Shown here one piece after another: positions 55,244-64,000 of a stretch of 64,000 nt of DNA. Both the position numbers and the translations under genes were made by a program. Source of the stretch: Rhodovulum sp. P5 (GTDB taxonomy: Bacteria > Pseudomonadota > Alphaproteobacteria > Rhodobacterales > Rhodobacteraceae); contig NZ_CP015039.1 of the NCBI RefSeq assembly GCF_002079305.1, positions 124,001 to 188,000 on the forward strand, given 5' to 3'. The notes beneath the pieces are model-generated. The model was not told the DNA's origin, searched no databases, and saw only the letters and a program-made list of their open reading frames with translations. Each line of letters begins with the position of its first letter. Within the stretch, counting starts at the first letter, position 1.

Positions 55244-56424
55244 GCCTGCGTCGCCGCGCGCACCGCACCGGAAATCCCCTCGATCAGTGCGTCAACAGGT
55301 TCGACCCCGACCGACAGGCGGAAGAAGCCGTCCGTTATGCCAAGTGCATTGCGTGCCTCCGGGTCCATTCGGCGATGGGATGACGAGACCGGATGGGACA
55401 GGGTCGACGCGATGTCGCCCAGCGTTGGCGCGAAAGCGATGTCGCAGGCCTGCGTGAACCGGTTCGCCTCGCGCCGCCCGCCCTCCAGCTCAAAGCTGAG
55501 CATGTTGCCGAAACGACCGTTCAGAAGAGCCCCTGCCCGGTTATGGTCGGGATGATCCGGGCGCCCCGGATAGATCACGCGGCGCACCCCCGGAAGCGAT
55601 GCAAGATGATCGGCAAGACGCGCCGCGTTATCCTCGGCCCGATCATAGCGGAGATCGAAGGACAGCAACCCCCGTTCAGCCAGCCAGCAATCGAAAGGAC
55701 TGGGCGTCAGTCCCCAGGTCGTGGCCGCCGCGCGCATCGACGCGTTCAGTTCAGGGTCGGCCGCGACAACATACCCAAGCGTGGCATCGGCGTGCCCGGC
55801 CAACAGCTTCGTGACCGAATGAACGACGAAATCGGCGCCGTTTTCGAAAGGTCGAAACCCGCGCGGCGTGGTGAAGGTATTGTCGACCGCCAGCAAGATG
55901 CCTCGCGACCGGGCAAGCGCCGCGATCCCCTCGACATCGGCGACACGCAGCGTGGGGTTCGACACGACCTCGATCAGGATCAGCCGTGTCTCAGGCCGCA
56001 GCGCCCGTTCGATGCAGGCGACATCGGTCGGGTCCGCAAGGGTGCACGCGATCCCGAAGCGCTGAAGTTCGCTGGACAGCATCCGCACGCTTTGTCCGTA
56101 AAGCTGATCGCCGCCGATCACATGGTCGCCTGCCTTCAGCACCCCAAGCATGATCGCCGCGATGGCCGCCATGCCAGAGCCCGTGACGATCCCTCCGGCG
56201 GCGCCTTCCATCCGGTCGATCATCTGGGCAAGCACGTCGGCATTGGGATGGCCTTCGCGGGCATAGACATGGCCCGGTGCATCGCCGGCATACTGCGCGT
56301 CCAGCGCATCGGGATCGCGCGTGGCGTAGACCACCGAGGGCTGCAAGGGCGTTGCAACCGGGCGGGTCAGGCCCGGATCGGGCCAGGGCATCCGGCGAGC
56401 GGGAGTATAGGGGGCGTCAGTCAT
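55240..56424 (-). CDS. PLP-dependent transsulfuration enzyme (cystathionine gamma-synthase/beta-lyase family)
   Basis: This 394-residue enzyme has the Cys/Met metabolism PLP fold with the cofactor Lys in VVHSVTKLLAGHAD, the Asp in LLAVDNTFTTP and the YAREGHPNADVL motif near the N-terminus. It acts in methionine or cysteine interconversion; which of the family reactions it catalyses cannot be settled from the sequence. It lies 10 bases downstream of the gamma carbonic anhydrase gene on the same strand. Confidence 0.92.
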   Translation of the reverse strand: MTDAPYTPARRMPWPDPGLTRPVATPLQPSVVYATRDPDALDAQYAGDAPGHVYAREGHPNADVLAQMIDRMEGAAGGIVTGSGMAAIAAIMLGVLKAGDHVIGGDQLYGQSVRMLSSELQRFGIACTLADPTDVACIERALRPETRLILIEVVSNPTLRVADVEGIAALARSRGILLAVDNTFTTPRGFRPFENGADFVVHSVTKLLAGHADATLGYVVAADPELNASMRAAATTWGLTPSPFDCWLAERGLLSFDLRYDRAEDNAARLADHLASLPGVRRVIYPGRPDHPDHNRAGALLNGRFGNMLSFELEGGRREANRFTQACDIAFAPTLGDIASTLSHPVSSSHRRMDPEARNALGITDGFFRLSVGVEPVDALIEGISGAVRAATQA

Positions 56425-56433
56425 GGCCGGATG

Positions 56434-56961
56434 TCACAGCCGCACCAGACCGCTGCGATACCGGCGCATGTTGTCCTGATAATGCAACGCGGACTTTCGC
56501 AACCCTTCAATGGCCTCTTCGCCAAGGCTTCGCACGACCTTGCCCGGCGCGCCCATCACCAGACTGCCATCGGGTATCTCCTTGCCCTCGGTGACCAGAG
56601 CCCCCGCACCGATCAGGCAGTTCTTTCCGATCTTCGCGCCGTTCAGCACCGTGGCGCCCATGCCGATCAGGGAGTTCTCGCCGATGATGCAGCCATGCAG
56701 CATCGCCTTGTGCCCGATCGTGCAGCCCGGACCGATCACAAGCGGAAAGCCCATGTCGGTGTGGCAGACCACGTTTTCCTGAACATTGGTCCCCTGCCCG
56801 ACCGTGATCGGTTCGTTGTCCCCGCGCAGCGTACAGCCGAACCAGACCGAGGTTGCGCTTTCAAGGATCACCCGGCCGATCAGGTTGGCATCGGGCGCGA
56901 CCCAATAGTCCCCGTCGCTGGGGAAGGTCGGTTCGAGTCCGTCCAGAGCATAGATGGGCAT
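56434..56961 (-). CDS. Gamma carbonic anhydrase-family protein
   Basis: This 175-residue left-handed beta-helix protein has the three zinc-binding His of gamma carbonic anhydrases: H67 in VVCHTDMG, and H84 and H89 in [10 protein letters not shown]. Whether it is an active anhydrase or a YrdA/PaaY-like relative is unknown. The start at 56961 is one base from the gmk stop, so the two genes are probably cotranscribed. Confidence 0.92.
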   Translation of the reverse strand: MPIYALDGLEPTFPSDGDYWVAPDANLIGRVILESATSVWFGCTLRGDNEPITVGQGTNVQENVVCHTDMGFPLVIGPGCTIGHKAMLHGCIIGENSLIGMGATVLNGAKIGKNCLIGAGALVTEGKEIPDGSLVMGAPGKVVRSLGEEAIEGLRKSALHYQDNMRRYRSGLVRL

Positions 56962-56962
56962 G

Positions 56963-57601
56963 TCACAACGCCTCGAATTCGGCCTGCAGGGCGCGCACAT
57001 GCTCGGTCAGTCCGGGCTGTTGGCTGCGCCGCAGGCGGGTTGCGGTCAGGATGGTCTTGAGCCTTTCCTCGGTGGCGTCGAGGTCGTCATTGACCAGCAC
57101 GAAGTCGTAGCCGTCCCAATGGCTGATCTCGTCCCAGCTCTTCTGCATCCGTTTCGATATCGTCTCGGGTTTGTCCTGGCCGCGGGTTTCAAGCCGCCGG
57201 CGCAGTTCGGCAATGGACGGCGGAAGCAGGAAGATCGACATCGTATGCTGGCCGAGCGAGGAGTTGCGCACCTGTTGCGCCCCCTGCCAGTCGATGTCGA
57301 ACAGCACGTCGCGCCCGGCCTCGATCGCCTGCCGCACGGGCCCTTCGGGGGAGCCGTAGAAATTGCCGAAGACAAAGGCATGTTCCAGCATCGCGCCCTT
57401 CGCCACCTCTGACTTGAACGCGCCTTCCGACAGGAAGTGATAGTCCTCGCCATCGACTTCGCCTTCACGAGGGGTGCGGGTCGTGGCCGAGACCGAGAAC
57501 ACGATATCAGGGTCCCAGTCGCGCAGCCGTCGCGCCAGCGTGGATTTCCCGGCGCCGGAGGGCGAGGAGAGGATGATCAGAAGTCCGCGGCGTTTCGACA
57601 T
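56963..57601 (-). CDS. gmk: Guanylate kinase
   Basis: This 212-residue enzyme phosphorylates GMP to GDP. It has the P-loop [10 protein letters not shown], the GMP-binding segment [19 protein letters not shown] and the [10 protein letters not shown] motif. It sits 3 bases after yicC on the same strand, a conserved pairing in proteobacteria. Confidence 0.98.
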   Translation of the reverse strand: MSKRRGLLIILSSPSGAGKSTLARRLRDWDPDIVFSVSATTRTPREGEVDGEDYHFLSEGAFKSEVAKGAMLEHAFVFGNFYGSPEGPVRQAIEAGRDVLFDIDWQGAQQVRNSSLGQHTMSIFLLPPSIAELRRRLETRGQDKPETISKRMQKSWDEISHWDGYDFVLVNDDLDATEERLKTILTATRLRRSQQPGLTEHVRALQAEFEAL

Positions 57602-57604
57602 GTC

Positions 57605-58498
57605 CTACTCCACATTCTGGACCTGTTCGCGCATCTGATCGATGGCCGCCTTCAGGTCAAGACCGATGCGGGTCAGCCCCGAGGACTGCGCCTTCGAACA
57701 GAGCGTGTTCGCCTCACGGTTGAATTCCTGCATGAGAAAGTCAAGCTTGCGGCCAAGCGGTTCGTCCGAAGCCAGCAGCGTTCGAGCGGCCTCGACATGG
57801 GCGCCCAGCCGGTCGAGTTCTTCGCGCACATCCGACTTGACCGCGATCAGGGCCAGCTCCTGTGCCACGCGGTCCGGGTCTGCACCGCTGCTGTTGTCCA
57901 GAACGCGCGCCAGATTGGCCCGCAGGGTTTCGGCCACATGGTCCTGTCGCGCCTCGGCTTCGGCCTCTGCCGCCTTGGTCAGGGCCTGCACATTGTCCAG
58001 TTGTCCTCCAAGGATCTTGATCAGCGCCGCGCCCTCTGACCGGCGCATGGCGACAAACGCGTCCAGCAAACGCTCCAGATCGGCAAGCAGGGCCTTGCGC
58101 AGCGCGACCTCGGTCTCGGCGGGGGTTTGCGCCTCGGTCACCCCGCGGATCGAGAGGATTTCCGTCGCGCTGGTCGGCCGAAGTGCGATGCCCTTGGCGC
58201 GGGCCGCTTCCTCCACCGCATGGATCTGGGTCAATGCAGCATCCAGTGCCGCCGGATCGAGCCCCGCCCCGGACACCGCCCCGGGATCGCGTGCGATCTT
58301 CAGGCCCAGTGTGACGCTCCCCCGCGCAAGGCGAGCCTGCAGCGCGCTGCGTGCCGCTTGCTCCAGCCCGCCGATCCAGTCGGGCAGGCGCATCCGCATA
58401 TCAAGGCCTTTGCCGTTGACCCCGCGCAGTTCCCAAATCCAGGTGTAGCCTGCCCCCTGCCCGCCCGTTGTGGCGAACGCGGTCATCGAATGTGCCAT
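57605..58498 (-). CDS. yicC: YicC family endoribonuclease
   Basis: This 297-residue protein begins SMTAFATTGG and shows the YicC landmarks WELRGVNGKGLDMRMRLP and the C-terminal GRKLDFLMQEFNREANTLCSK. The Escherichia coli member is an endoribonuclease that affects small RNA turnover. It heads the yicC-gmk operon. Confidence 0.96.
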   Translation of the reverse strand: MAHSMTAFATTGGQGAGYTWIWELRGVNGKGLDMRMRLPDWIGGLEQAARSALQARLARGSVTLGLKIARDPGAVSGAGLDPAALDAALTQIHAVEEAARAKGIALRPTSATEILSIRGVTEAQTPAETEVALRKALLADLERLLDAFVAMRRSEGAALIKILGGQLDNVQALTKAAEAEAEARQDHVAETLRANLARVLDNSSGADPDRVAQELALIAVKSDVREELDRLGAHVEAARTLLASDEPLGRKLDFLMQEFNREANTLCSKAQSSGLTRIGLDLKAAIDQMREQVQNVE

Positions 58499-58506
58499 GG
58501 CCTGAA

Positions 58507-58521
58507 TTAACCTTTCGTAAA
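58507..58521. promoter_or_regulatory. CtrA-like near-consensus site
   Basis: TTAA-N7-TAAA (58507-58521) matches the CtrA motif TTAA-N7-TTAA in seven of eight fixed positions. It lies 9 bases before yicC and upstream of the PAS-domain gene. A single near-match of this length can occur by chance. Confidence 0.25.
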
Positions 58522-58558
58522 GAAACTGCCCCGTCTCGGGCGAAACTGTGGCATTCTT

Positions 58559-58587
58559 TTGTCATCGGAGACGGTTTCGACTATCAT
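58559..58587 (+). promoter_or_regulatory. Promoter of the PAS-domain gene
   Basis: TTGTCA (58559-58564) and TATCAT (58582-58587), each one base from consensus, are separated by exactly 17 bases. The predicted start near 58594 leaves a leader of about 80 bases before the ATG at 58676. Confidence 0.65.
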
Positions 58588-58675
58588 CTTGACGCAAGCG
58601 CGGCAATGTTCGGACACCACTCCACGAGTTTGGCGAATGTAAGCTGGGTGGGACCAGGGGAAGGCGGAGAAGGGC

Positions 58676-59290
58676 ATGGCAGATATTGAGAAGAGCCCCC
58701 GTGCAGCGGTCATTTCCATCGCTGGATATCGGAAAAGCGGCGAGCTTGCGGCACTTGACGAGGTCGAGGCCTATTGGTCGAGCCTGCGTGAAACGAACGG
58801 GTCGCTGCCGACACGCGCACAACTGGAACCCCGCGGCTTTGCCCGCGCACTTTCGAATTGCTTCGTGGCAGAGGCCATCGCCCCGCATCACCTGCGGCTG
58901 CGTCTGGCCGGTCAGCATCTGCACGAGCTGATGGGGATGGAAATGCGCGGGATGCCGCTGTCGGCGTTGGTCCTGCCCGAGTCCCGGCCGCAACTGCAAA
59001 AGACGATTGGCGAATTGCTGAGCGATATGGATGCGCCGGTGCGCTTGCGCCTGATTTCGCCGCGCAGCTATGGCCGTCAGGCGCTGTTCGCCGGCATGTT
59101 GCTGCTGCCGCTGGCGCCCGAGGCCGGGTCGCCGCAGCGGGTGCTGGGCGCGATTGCCACGGTCGGAACGGTTGGCTGGACGCCGCGCCGTTTCCAGATC
59201 CTCGGCGTGGGAGAGGAACAGGTGCGCCCCGAACGTCAGGAACGCCCTGCCCTGCGGGTGATCGAAGGCGGCGTCGTCGAAAACGCCTGA
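58676..59290 (+). CDS. PAS domain-containing protein
   Basis: This 204-residue cytoplasmic protein consists of one PAS-like domain (about residues 30-160; LPTRAQLEPRGFARALSNCF, then HHLRLRLAGQHLHELMG) with the typical GMEMRGMPLSALVLPESR loop. It has no kinase, cyclase or DNA-binding domain. Such stand-alone PAS proteins are common in Rhodobacteraceae and of unknown role. It has its own promoter and a terminator behind it. Confidence 0.85.
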   Translation: MADIEKSPRAAVISIAGYRKSGELAALDEVEAYWSSLRETNGSLPTRAQLEPRGFARALSNCFVAEAIAPHHLRLRLAGQHLHELMGMEMRGMPLSALVLPESRPQLQKTIGELLSDMDAPVRLRLISPRSYGRQALFAGMLLLPLAPEAGSPQRVLGAIATVGTVGWTPRRFQILGVGEEQVRPERQERPALRVIEGGVVENA

Positions 59291-59310
59291 AACGGCTGAT
59301 AGATACGAAA

Positions 59311-59336
59311 AAGAAGGCGCCATTTGGCGCCTTCTT
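59311..59336. terminator. Bidirectional intrinsic terminator
   Basis: An 11-base perfect stem (AAGAAGGCGCC / GGCGCCTTCTT) with an ATTT loop lies between the convergent PAS-protein and DAHP synthase genes. T-rich sequence follows on the minus strand (TTTTTCG) and, more weakly, on the plus strand (CTGTTTG). Confidence 0.85.
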
Positions 59337-59362
59337 CTGTTTGAAACGGTCGCTTAATGCGC

Positions 59363-60733
59363 CTATTGAGCGGCCGCCGCCGCGGCCTGCTCGTGCCGGT
59401 TGGCCAATTCCTCGGCGACGAGGAAGGCCAGTTCCAGCGACTGGGACGCATTCAGACGCGGGTCGCACGCCGTGTGATAGCGAGAGGACAGGTCCTCGTC
59501 CGTCACGGCCCGCACGCCGCCGGTGCATTCGGTCACGTCCTTGCCCGTCATCTCGAAATGCACGCCGCCGGGGATCGTCCCTTCCGCGTTGTGGACGGCA
59601 AAGAACTCCTGCACCTCGCGCAGAACAGAATCGAACGGCCGTGTCTTGTAGCCGCTGGCCGACTTGATGGTGTTACCGTGCATCGGATCGCAGGTCCAAA
59701 GCACTTCGGCCCCCATGTCGCGCACCACCTTGATCAGGCGCGGCAGATGTTCGCCCACGGTGCCCGCCCCGAACCGGGTGATCAGCGTCAGACGGCCCGG
59801 CACGTTTTGCGGGTTCAGCGCCTCGATCAGCGTCTTGAGGTCGTCGTCCGAAATCGTCGGCCCGCATTTCAACCCAATCGGATTCATCACCCCGCGGCAG
59901 AAGGCGACATGCGCCCCGTCGACCTGGCGGGTCCGGTCGCCGATCCAGATCATGTGGCCCGACCCGGCCACCCAGTTGCCAGACGTCGAATCGACCCGCG
60001 TCAGCGCCTCTTCGTATTCCAGAAGCAGTGCTTCGTGAGAGGTGAAGAAATCCACCTGCGACATGCCCTGCATGGTGTCCGCGTTCACACCTGCGGCCGT
60101 CATGAAGCCGAGCGTGTCGCTGATCCGGTTGGCCATGTCGCGATAGCGCTCTGCCTCATCGCTGTCGGTGAAACCCAGCGTCCAGCTATGCACCCGATGG
60201 ATGTCGGCGAAGCCGCCCTTGGAAAACGCGCGCAGCAGGTTCAGCGAGGCGGCGGCCTGGGTATAGGCCTGCAGCATCCGGTTCGGATCGGGGATCCGCG
60301 CCTCTGGCGTGAACTCGAACCCGTTGACGATATCACCGCGATAGCTGGGCAGTTCTTCGCCGCCGACCGTTTCCATCGGAGCTGAGCGCGGCTTGGCGAA
60401 CTGGCCTGCCATCCGTCCGACCTTCACCACCGGCAGCTTTGCGCCGTAGGTCAGAACCACGGCCATCTGCAGCAGAACCTTGAACGTGTCCCTGATGGTG
60501 TCGGCGCTGAATTCCGAGAAGCTCTCGGCGCAATCGCCGCCTTGCAGCAGGAACGCCTCGCCCCGCGCGGCCTTGCCAAGCTTGGTGGTCAGGTTCCGGG
60601 TCTCGCCGGCAAAGACGAGCGGCGGGTATTTCGCAAGCTGGGCCTCGACGGCTTCAAGCGCCGCCTGATCCGTATAATCGGGCATTTGCACCCGGGGTCG
60701 GGATCGCCAGTCGGTCTTTTGCCACGTCGTCAT
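59363..60733 (-). CDS. Class II 3-deoxy-7-phosphoheptulonate synthase (DAHP synthase)
   Basis: This 456-residue enzyme performs the first step of the shikimate pathway, joining phosphoenolpyruvate and erythrose 4-phosphate. It is the plant/actinobacterial class II type, with metal and substrate residues in [35 protein letters not shown] and GGVHFEMTG. The start at 60733 begins the conserved [10 protein letters not shown]; a longer frame to 60820 overlaps the divergent promoter region. I give no symbol because naming differs between species. Confidence 0.96.
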   Translation of the reverse strand: MTTWQKTDWRSRPRVQMPDYTDQAALEAVEAQLAKYPPLVFAGETRNLTTKLGKAARGEAFLLQGGDCAESFSEFSADTIRDTFKVLLQMAVVLTYGAKLPVVKVGRMAGQFAKPRSAPMETVGGEELPSYRGDIVNGFEFTPEARIPDPNRMLQAYTQAAASLNLLRAFSKGGFADIHRVHSWTLGFTDSDEAERYRDMANRISDTLGFMTAAGVNADTMQGMSQVDFFTSHEALLLEYEEALTRVDSTSGNWVAGSGHMIWIGDRTRQVDGAHVAFCRGVMNPIGLKCGPTISDDDLKTLIEALNPQNVPGRLTLITRFGAGTVGEHLPRLIKVVRDMGAEVLWTCDPMHGNTIKSASGYKTRPFDSVLREVQEFFAVHNAEGTIPGGVHFEMTGKDVTECTGGVRAVTDEDLSSRYHTACDPRLNASQSLELAFLVAEELANRHEQAAAAAAQ

Positions 60734-60825
60734 CGTCCTCGCTCCGCGTATTGGGCCGGTGGGCGCCTTATAGGCACAAGCGCGAGGCGCTGCTACCGGA
60801 AAAGGGCGCCGCCCGCGCACGCCCC

Positions 60826-60853
60826 TTGATCCGTCCCGCCAAAGCTGTATTCG
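60826..60853 (+). promoter_or_regulatory. Candidate promoter of the GlxA-type regulator
   Basis: TTGATC (60826-60831) and TATTCG (60848-60853) are 16 bases apart, about 30 bases before the GTG start of the regulator. Each element matches consensus in four of six positions. Confidence 0.4.
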
Positions 60854-60882
60854 ATTTCCTGACCATAAGCGTGGAGGGACAC

Positions 60883-61896
60883 GTGGTCGCGCAGCCGGAA
60901 CCGACGGACCTTGTCGACGTGGTCGCCGATGGCAGGCGTCCGCAAGAGCTTGTCTTCGTTCTTCTGGAAAAGTTCACGATGCTGAGCTTTGCGAGCGCCA
61001 TCGAACCGTTCCGCATTGCCAACCGGATGTCGGGAAAGACGCTTTATCGCTGGCGGCTGGCCGGTGAAGCTGGCACTTGGGCCAGTTGTTCCAACGGGGC
61101 CACCGTGCGGCTGGACATGGGGCTGGACGAACTTGGCCGCGACGAGATGATCGTGCTGTGCGGCGGGATGGACATACAGGCGGCGACGACCAAGCGCCTT
61201 GTCGGCTGGCTGCGGCGCGAGGCCCGCAAGGGCCTGACCGTGGCAGGGCTGTGCACTGCCGCCTATGCGCTGGCGCGCGCCGGGTTGCTCGACGGTCGGC
61301 GCGCGACCATTCACTGGGAAAATCAGGACAGTTTCGCAGAGGACTTCCCAGAGATCGAACTGACGAAATCGGTGTTCGTCATCGACGGCAACCGGATTAC
61401 AACCGCGGGCGGCACCGCGTCGATCGACCTTGCCCTGACCCTGATCGCCGAGACCCACGGCGAGGAACTTGCCAACGCCGTGGCCGATCAACTGATCTAT
61501 TCCGCCATCCGGACCGATCAGGATACGCTCCGGCTGTCGATCCCCACGCGCATCGGCGTGCGCCATCCAAAGCTCTCCCATGTCATTCAGGTAATGGAGA
61601 AGAACCTGGAAGATCCGATTTCGCCGGCGGTCCTGGCGCGCGATGTGGGCATGTCCACCCGGCAGCTTGAACGGTTGTTCCGCAGATACCTGAACCAGTC
61701 GCCCAAACGCTATTACATGGAGCTTCGCCTTGTGAAGGCGCGTAACCTGCTGATGCAGACGGATATGAGCGTGATCAATGTGGCGCTGGCCTGCGGGTTC
61801 GCCTCGCCCAGCCATTTTTCTAAATGCTACCGGGCGCACTATGACACGACGCCGTATCGTGAACGCGGCAGTCGCAGCGGACGCGTGGTCGAATAG
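60883..61896 (+). CDS. GlxA/AraC-family regulator with DJ-1/PfpI domain
   Basis: This 337-residue regulator has an N-terminal amidotransferase-like DJ-1/PfpI domain (about 20-190; [19 protein letters not shown]) and a C-terminal AraC helix-turn-helix pair (about 230-330; [19 protein letters not shown] and [18 protein letters not shown]). The family includes GbdR, CdhR and ArgR-type sensors of betaine, carnitine and arginine; the ligand here is unknown. I chose GTG 60883 because GGAGGG lies 5 bases upstream. Confidence 0.9.
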   Translation: MVAQPEPTDLVDVVADGRRPQELVFVLLEKFTMLSFASAIEPFRIANRMSGKTLYRWRLAGEAGTWASCSNGATVRLDMGLDELGRDEMIVLCGGMDIQAATTKRLVGWLRREARKGLTVAGLCTAAYALARAGLLDGRRATIHWENQDSFAEDFPEIELTKSVFVIDGNRITTAGGTASIDLALTLIAETHGEELANAVADQLIYSAIRTDQDTLRLSIPTRIGVRHPKLSHVIQVMEKNLEDPISPAVLARDVGMSTRQLERLFRRYLNQSPKRYYMELRLVKARNLLMQTDMSVINVALACGFASPSHFSKCYRAHYDTTPYRERGSRSGRVVE

Positions 61897-61921
61897 CCGT
61901 CCGAAACGATCACGGTGGGCC

Positions 61922-63040
61922 TCAGCCGGGCGACAGGCGGTAGACCGTTCCGTTCGTGACCGACAAGAACCAGATCGTGCCGTCCGGGGCCTCTCTGACA
62001 TCCCGAACGCGCCCGGTTTCTGGACCTTCTATCCGCTCTTCCGAAAAGCCCGTGTCGGGGTCGAGCCGTGACAGGAAACCGAACTTCAGGCTGCCCGAAA
62101 AGATGTCATCACGCCATTCCGGCCACAACTTGCCGGAGTAGATCATCATCCCCGAGGGCGCGATCGACGGATCCCAATAATGGACGGGCTGTTCCATACC
62201 CGGTTTCGCCGTGCCTTCACCGATCTTGGCGCCCGAGTAGTGCCGCCCATACGAAATCACCGGCCAACCATAGTTGGCGCCCTTTCGAATTAGGTTCACC
62301 TCGTCCCCGCCGCGGGCGCCGTGCTCATTCACCCAAAGCCGCCCTTGCAGATCCAGCGCCGCCCCTTGCGGGTTGCGGTGTCCGAAGCTCCAGATTTCAG
62401 GCCGGGCCCCGGCTTGCCCGACGAAAGGGTTGTCGGCCGGGACCGATCCGTCGCGATTGAGGCGAATGATCGTTCCGTTGTGCGTTCCAAGGTCTTGCGC
62501 TGCGGGCCTGTCGCCCCGTTCGCCGATCGTGAGGAAGATATGCCCATCGGGGCCTTCGACGACCCGGCTTCCGAAATGGCGGCCACCGCGGGAACCCGGT
62601 GCCATCTCGAAAATCCGCCGGAATCCTTCAAGGCGGGTGCCGTCTTGGGACAACCGCCCGACACCCAGCGCCGTACCCTGACCTGTGCTCTGCTGAACCG
62701 CGTGGCTGAGAAAGACCTCTCGGCTTTGCGCGAAATCACGGGGCACCATGACATCCAAGAGACCACCCTGCCCGACCGCCGCCACCTTCGGCACGCCATT
62801 GATGGTATGCACCTGTCCGTCTGAAATCCGCAGGAGCCGGCCGCCCCGCTCCGTCACAAGAATGCTGCCGCCGGGCAGAAAGGCGATCGACCACGGTTCG
62901 GAAAGGCCGCTGGCGATGGCAACGACTTTCAAGGCGCCGGTGGAGCTTTCAAGCGCGGCCGAGGGTGAAGCCAGAGACAGAAGGCCGGCAAGGAGAAAGG
63001 CCCCAAGGCGAAGCGGGCGGAGTTTGCTGAGATGCGACAT
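61922..63040 (-). CDS. Exported PQQ-dependent aldose sugar dehydrogenase-like protein (YliI type)
   Basis: This 372-residue protein has a Sec signal peptide and a six-bladed beta-propeller of the soluble glucose/aldose dehydrogenase family, with GLSEPWSIAFLPGG, a catalytic-His segment and GHRNPQGAALD, NEHGARGGDEVN. It would oxidise sugars in the periplasm using PQQ and calcium; no pqq genes are in the window. Starts at 63040 and 63046 are two codons apart and both are possible. Confidence 0.9.
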   Translation of the reverse strand: MSHLSKLRPLRLGAFLLAGLLSLASPSAALESSTGALKVVAIASGLSEPWSIAFLPGGSILVTERGGRLLRISDGQVHTINGVPKVAAVGQGGLLDVMVPRDFAQSREVFLSHAVQQSTGQGTALGVGRLSQDGTRLEGFRRIFEMAPGSRGGRHFGSRVVEGPDGHIFLTIGERGDRPAAQDLGTHNGTIIRLNRDGSVPADNPFVGQAGARPEIWSFGHRNPQGAALDLQGRLWVNEHGARGGDEVNLIRKGANYGWPVISYGRHYSGAKIGEGTAKPGMEQPVHYWDPSIAPSGMMIYSGKLWPEWRDDIFSGSLKFGFLSRLDPDTGFSEERIEGPETGRVRDVREAPDGTIWFLSVTNGTVYRLSPG

Positions 63041-63184
63041 GACCATGCGATTGGACGTAGTGCATTTGCCCGATCTTCCAACGGTTGGGACCTGACCCGC
63101 CGACGGGCGCAAGCGCCCTTTCTTTTTGAAGGCGTGCCGCATAATCTCGCCTCCGGAATGGCTTTCCAAAACGGGAGTTCAAGC

Positions 63185-64000
63185 ATGAAGAACCTTCTTA
63201 CGGCGACCGCGGCCATCGGCCTGCTGGCCGGATCCGCCTGTGCCGAAGACATCAAGATCGGTGTGCTGCTCGGTTTCACCGGCCCTATCGAGTCCATGGC
63301 CCCCGCAATGGGCGCGGGCGCCGAACTTGCGATTGCCGAGGTCAGCGGCAAGCTGCTCGGCGGGTCGACCGTGACCGCGGTGCGCGGCGACTCCACCTGT
63401 ATCGACAGTTCTGCTGCAACCGCCGCTGCGGAACGGCTGATCACCTCTGACGGGGTGAAGGGTATCGTCGGCGCGGCCTGTTCGGGGGTGACCGGTGCGG
63501 TTCTGCAAAACGTGGCCCGCCCCAACGGGATGGTCATGATTTCGCCGTCCGCGACGTCCCCCGCATTGTCGGAAGCCGAGGATGACGGCCTGTTCTTCCG
63601 CACGGCGCCCTCTGACGCCCGCCAGGGTGTGGTGATGGCAGATCTGCTGCTGGGAAGCGGCGTGAAAGAGGTCGCGCTGACCTATACCAACAACGACTAC
63701 GGCAAGGGGCTGGCGACGAGCTTCGAAAACGCCTTTACCGATATGGGCGGCACGGTCACGATTTCGGCTGCACATGAAGACGACAAGGCCGATTATTCGG
63801 CCGAGGTCGGCGCGCTGGCCGCAGCGGGCGGCGAGTTGCTGGTTGTCGCGGGCTATGCCGACCGGGGCGGCGCGGGCATCGTGCGCTCCGCGCTCGACCT
63901 TGGTGCTTACGACCGGTTCCACTTCCCCGATGGGATGGTGTCCTCGGCCACGACCGACAATTTCGGCACCGAGATCGACGGCTCTACCGGACAGTTGCCC
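63185..64000 (+). CDS. Branched-chain amino acid-type ABC binding protein, N-terminal part
   Basis: The gene is open from the ATG at 63185 to the window end, giving 272 residues without a stop. It has a Sec signal peptide (MKNLLTATAAIGLLAGSACA) and the periplasmic-binding fold of LivJ-like proteins (IKIGVLLGFTGPIESMAPAM, GIVGAACSGVTGAV, ISPSATSPALSE). GGGAG lies 7 bases upstream. It binds an amino acid or a small organic ligand; the permease genes, if any, are outside the window. Confidence 0.93.
   Translation, partial: MKNLLTATAAIGLLAGSACAEDIKIGVLLGFTGPIESMAPAMGAGAELAIAEVSGKLLGGSTVTAVRGDSTCIDSSAATAAAERLITSDGVKGIVGAACSGVTGAVLQNVARPNGMVMISPSATSPALSEAEDDGLFFRTAPSDARQGVVMADLLLGSGVKEVALTYTNNDYGKGLATSFENAFTDMGGTVTISAAHEDDKADYSAEVGALAAAGGELLVVAGYADRGGAGIVRSALDLGAYDRFHFPDGMVSSATTDNFGTEIDGSTGQLP

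Overview
The window is chromosomal DNA of a high-GC alphaproteobacterium, most likely a member of the Rhodobacteraceae. The strongest pointers are a sulfolipid operon in the Rhodobacter order sqdB-sqdD-sqdC, a phoR-pstSCAB-phoU-phoB cluster, a metal-type ALA dehydratase, an RNA-stability/IalB/DUF882 style gene complement and pervasive G/C in third codon positions. I see no rRNA, tRNA, insertion sequence, prophage or CRISPR array. It reads as core chromosome with a few accessory respiratory and regulatory genes.

Layout. 1-5.1 kb: the end of a ScfR-type regulator, a lone receiver protein, a small membrane protein and a transporter-fused histidine kinase, then a FliM/FliN-like motor protein. 5.2-10.4 kb (minus): a chemoreceptor and sqdBDC. 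10.6-13.0 kb: a membrane-anchored octaheme cytochrome c with a cytochrome b partner. 13.0-18.9 kb: cell-envelope genes (DUF882 peptidase, an L,D-transpeptidase broken by two frameshifts, lpxD, a dedicated acyl carrier protein and ketoacyl synthase, IalB). 18.9-19.3 kb: an intergenic region with two candidate tandem small RNAs. 19.3-35.2 kb: mixed housekeeping and metabolic genes including hemB and mfd. 35.2-39.5 kb: an orphan peptide-binding protein broken by one frameshift, a third candidate small RNA, and a translationally coupled bdhA / pentapeptide-like / patatin operon. 39.6-44.3 kb: DUF502, psuKG, rpsB-tsf. 44.4-46.9 kb: a degenerate GGDEF membrane protein and a LuxR solo. 47.2-54.7 kb: the phosphate regulon cluster with a clear three-unit pho box. 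54.9-64 kb: a transsulfuration enzyme, gamma carbonic anhydrase, gmk, yicC, a PAS protein, class II DAHP synthase, a GlxA-type regulator, a PQQ-type sugar dehydrogenase and the start of a branched-chain amino acid type binding protein.

Working together: the pst/pho genes sense and import phosphate, and the sulfolipid operon makes a phosphorus-free membrane lipid, so both could serve phosphate economy although no convincing pho box lies before sqdB. The octaheme cytochrome and its cytochrome b form a likely quinol-linked periplasmic reductase. The bdhA operon points to polyhydroxybutyrate or ketone-body turnover. The most novel-looking elements are the three short intergenic RNAs, each with a promoter-like element, one or more hairpins and an intrinsic terminator; the octaheme/cytochrome b pair; and a dead GGDEF protein next to a LuxR solo that lacks a key ligand-binding Asp. 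Three single-base losses in two genes are either pseudogenization or sequencing error.
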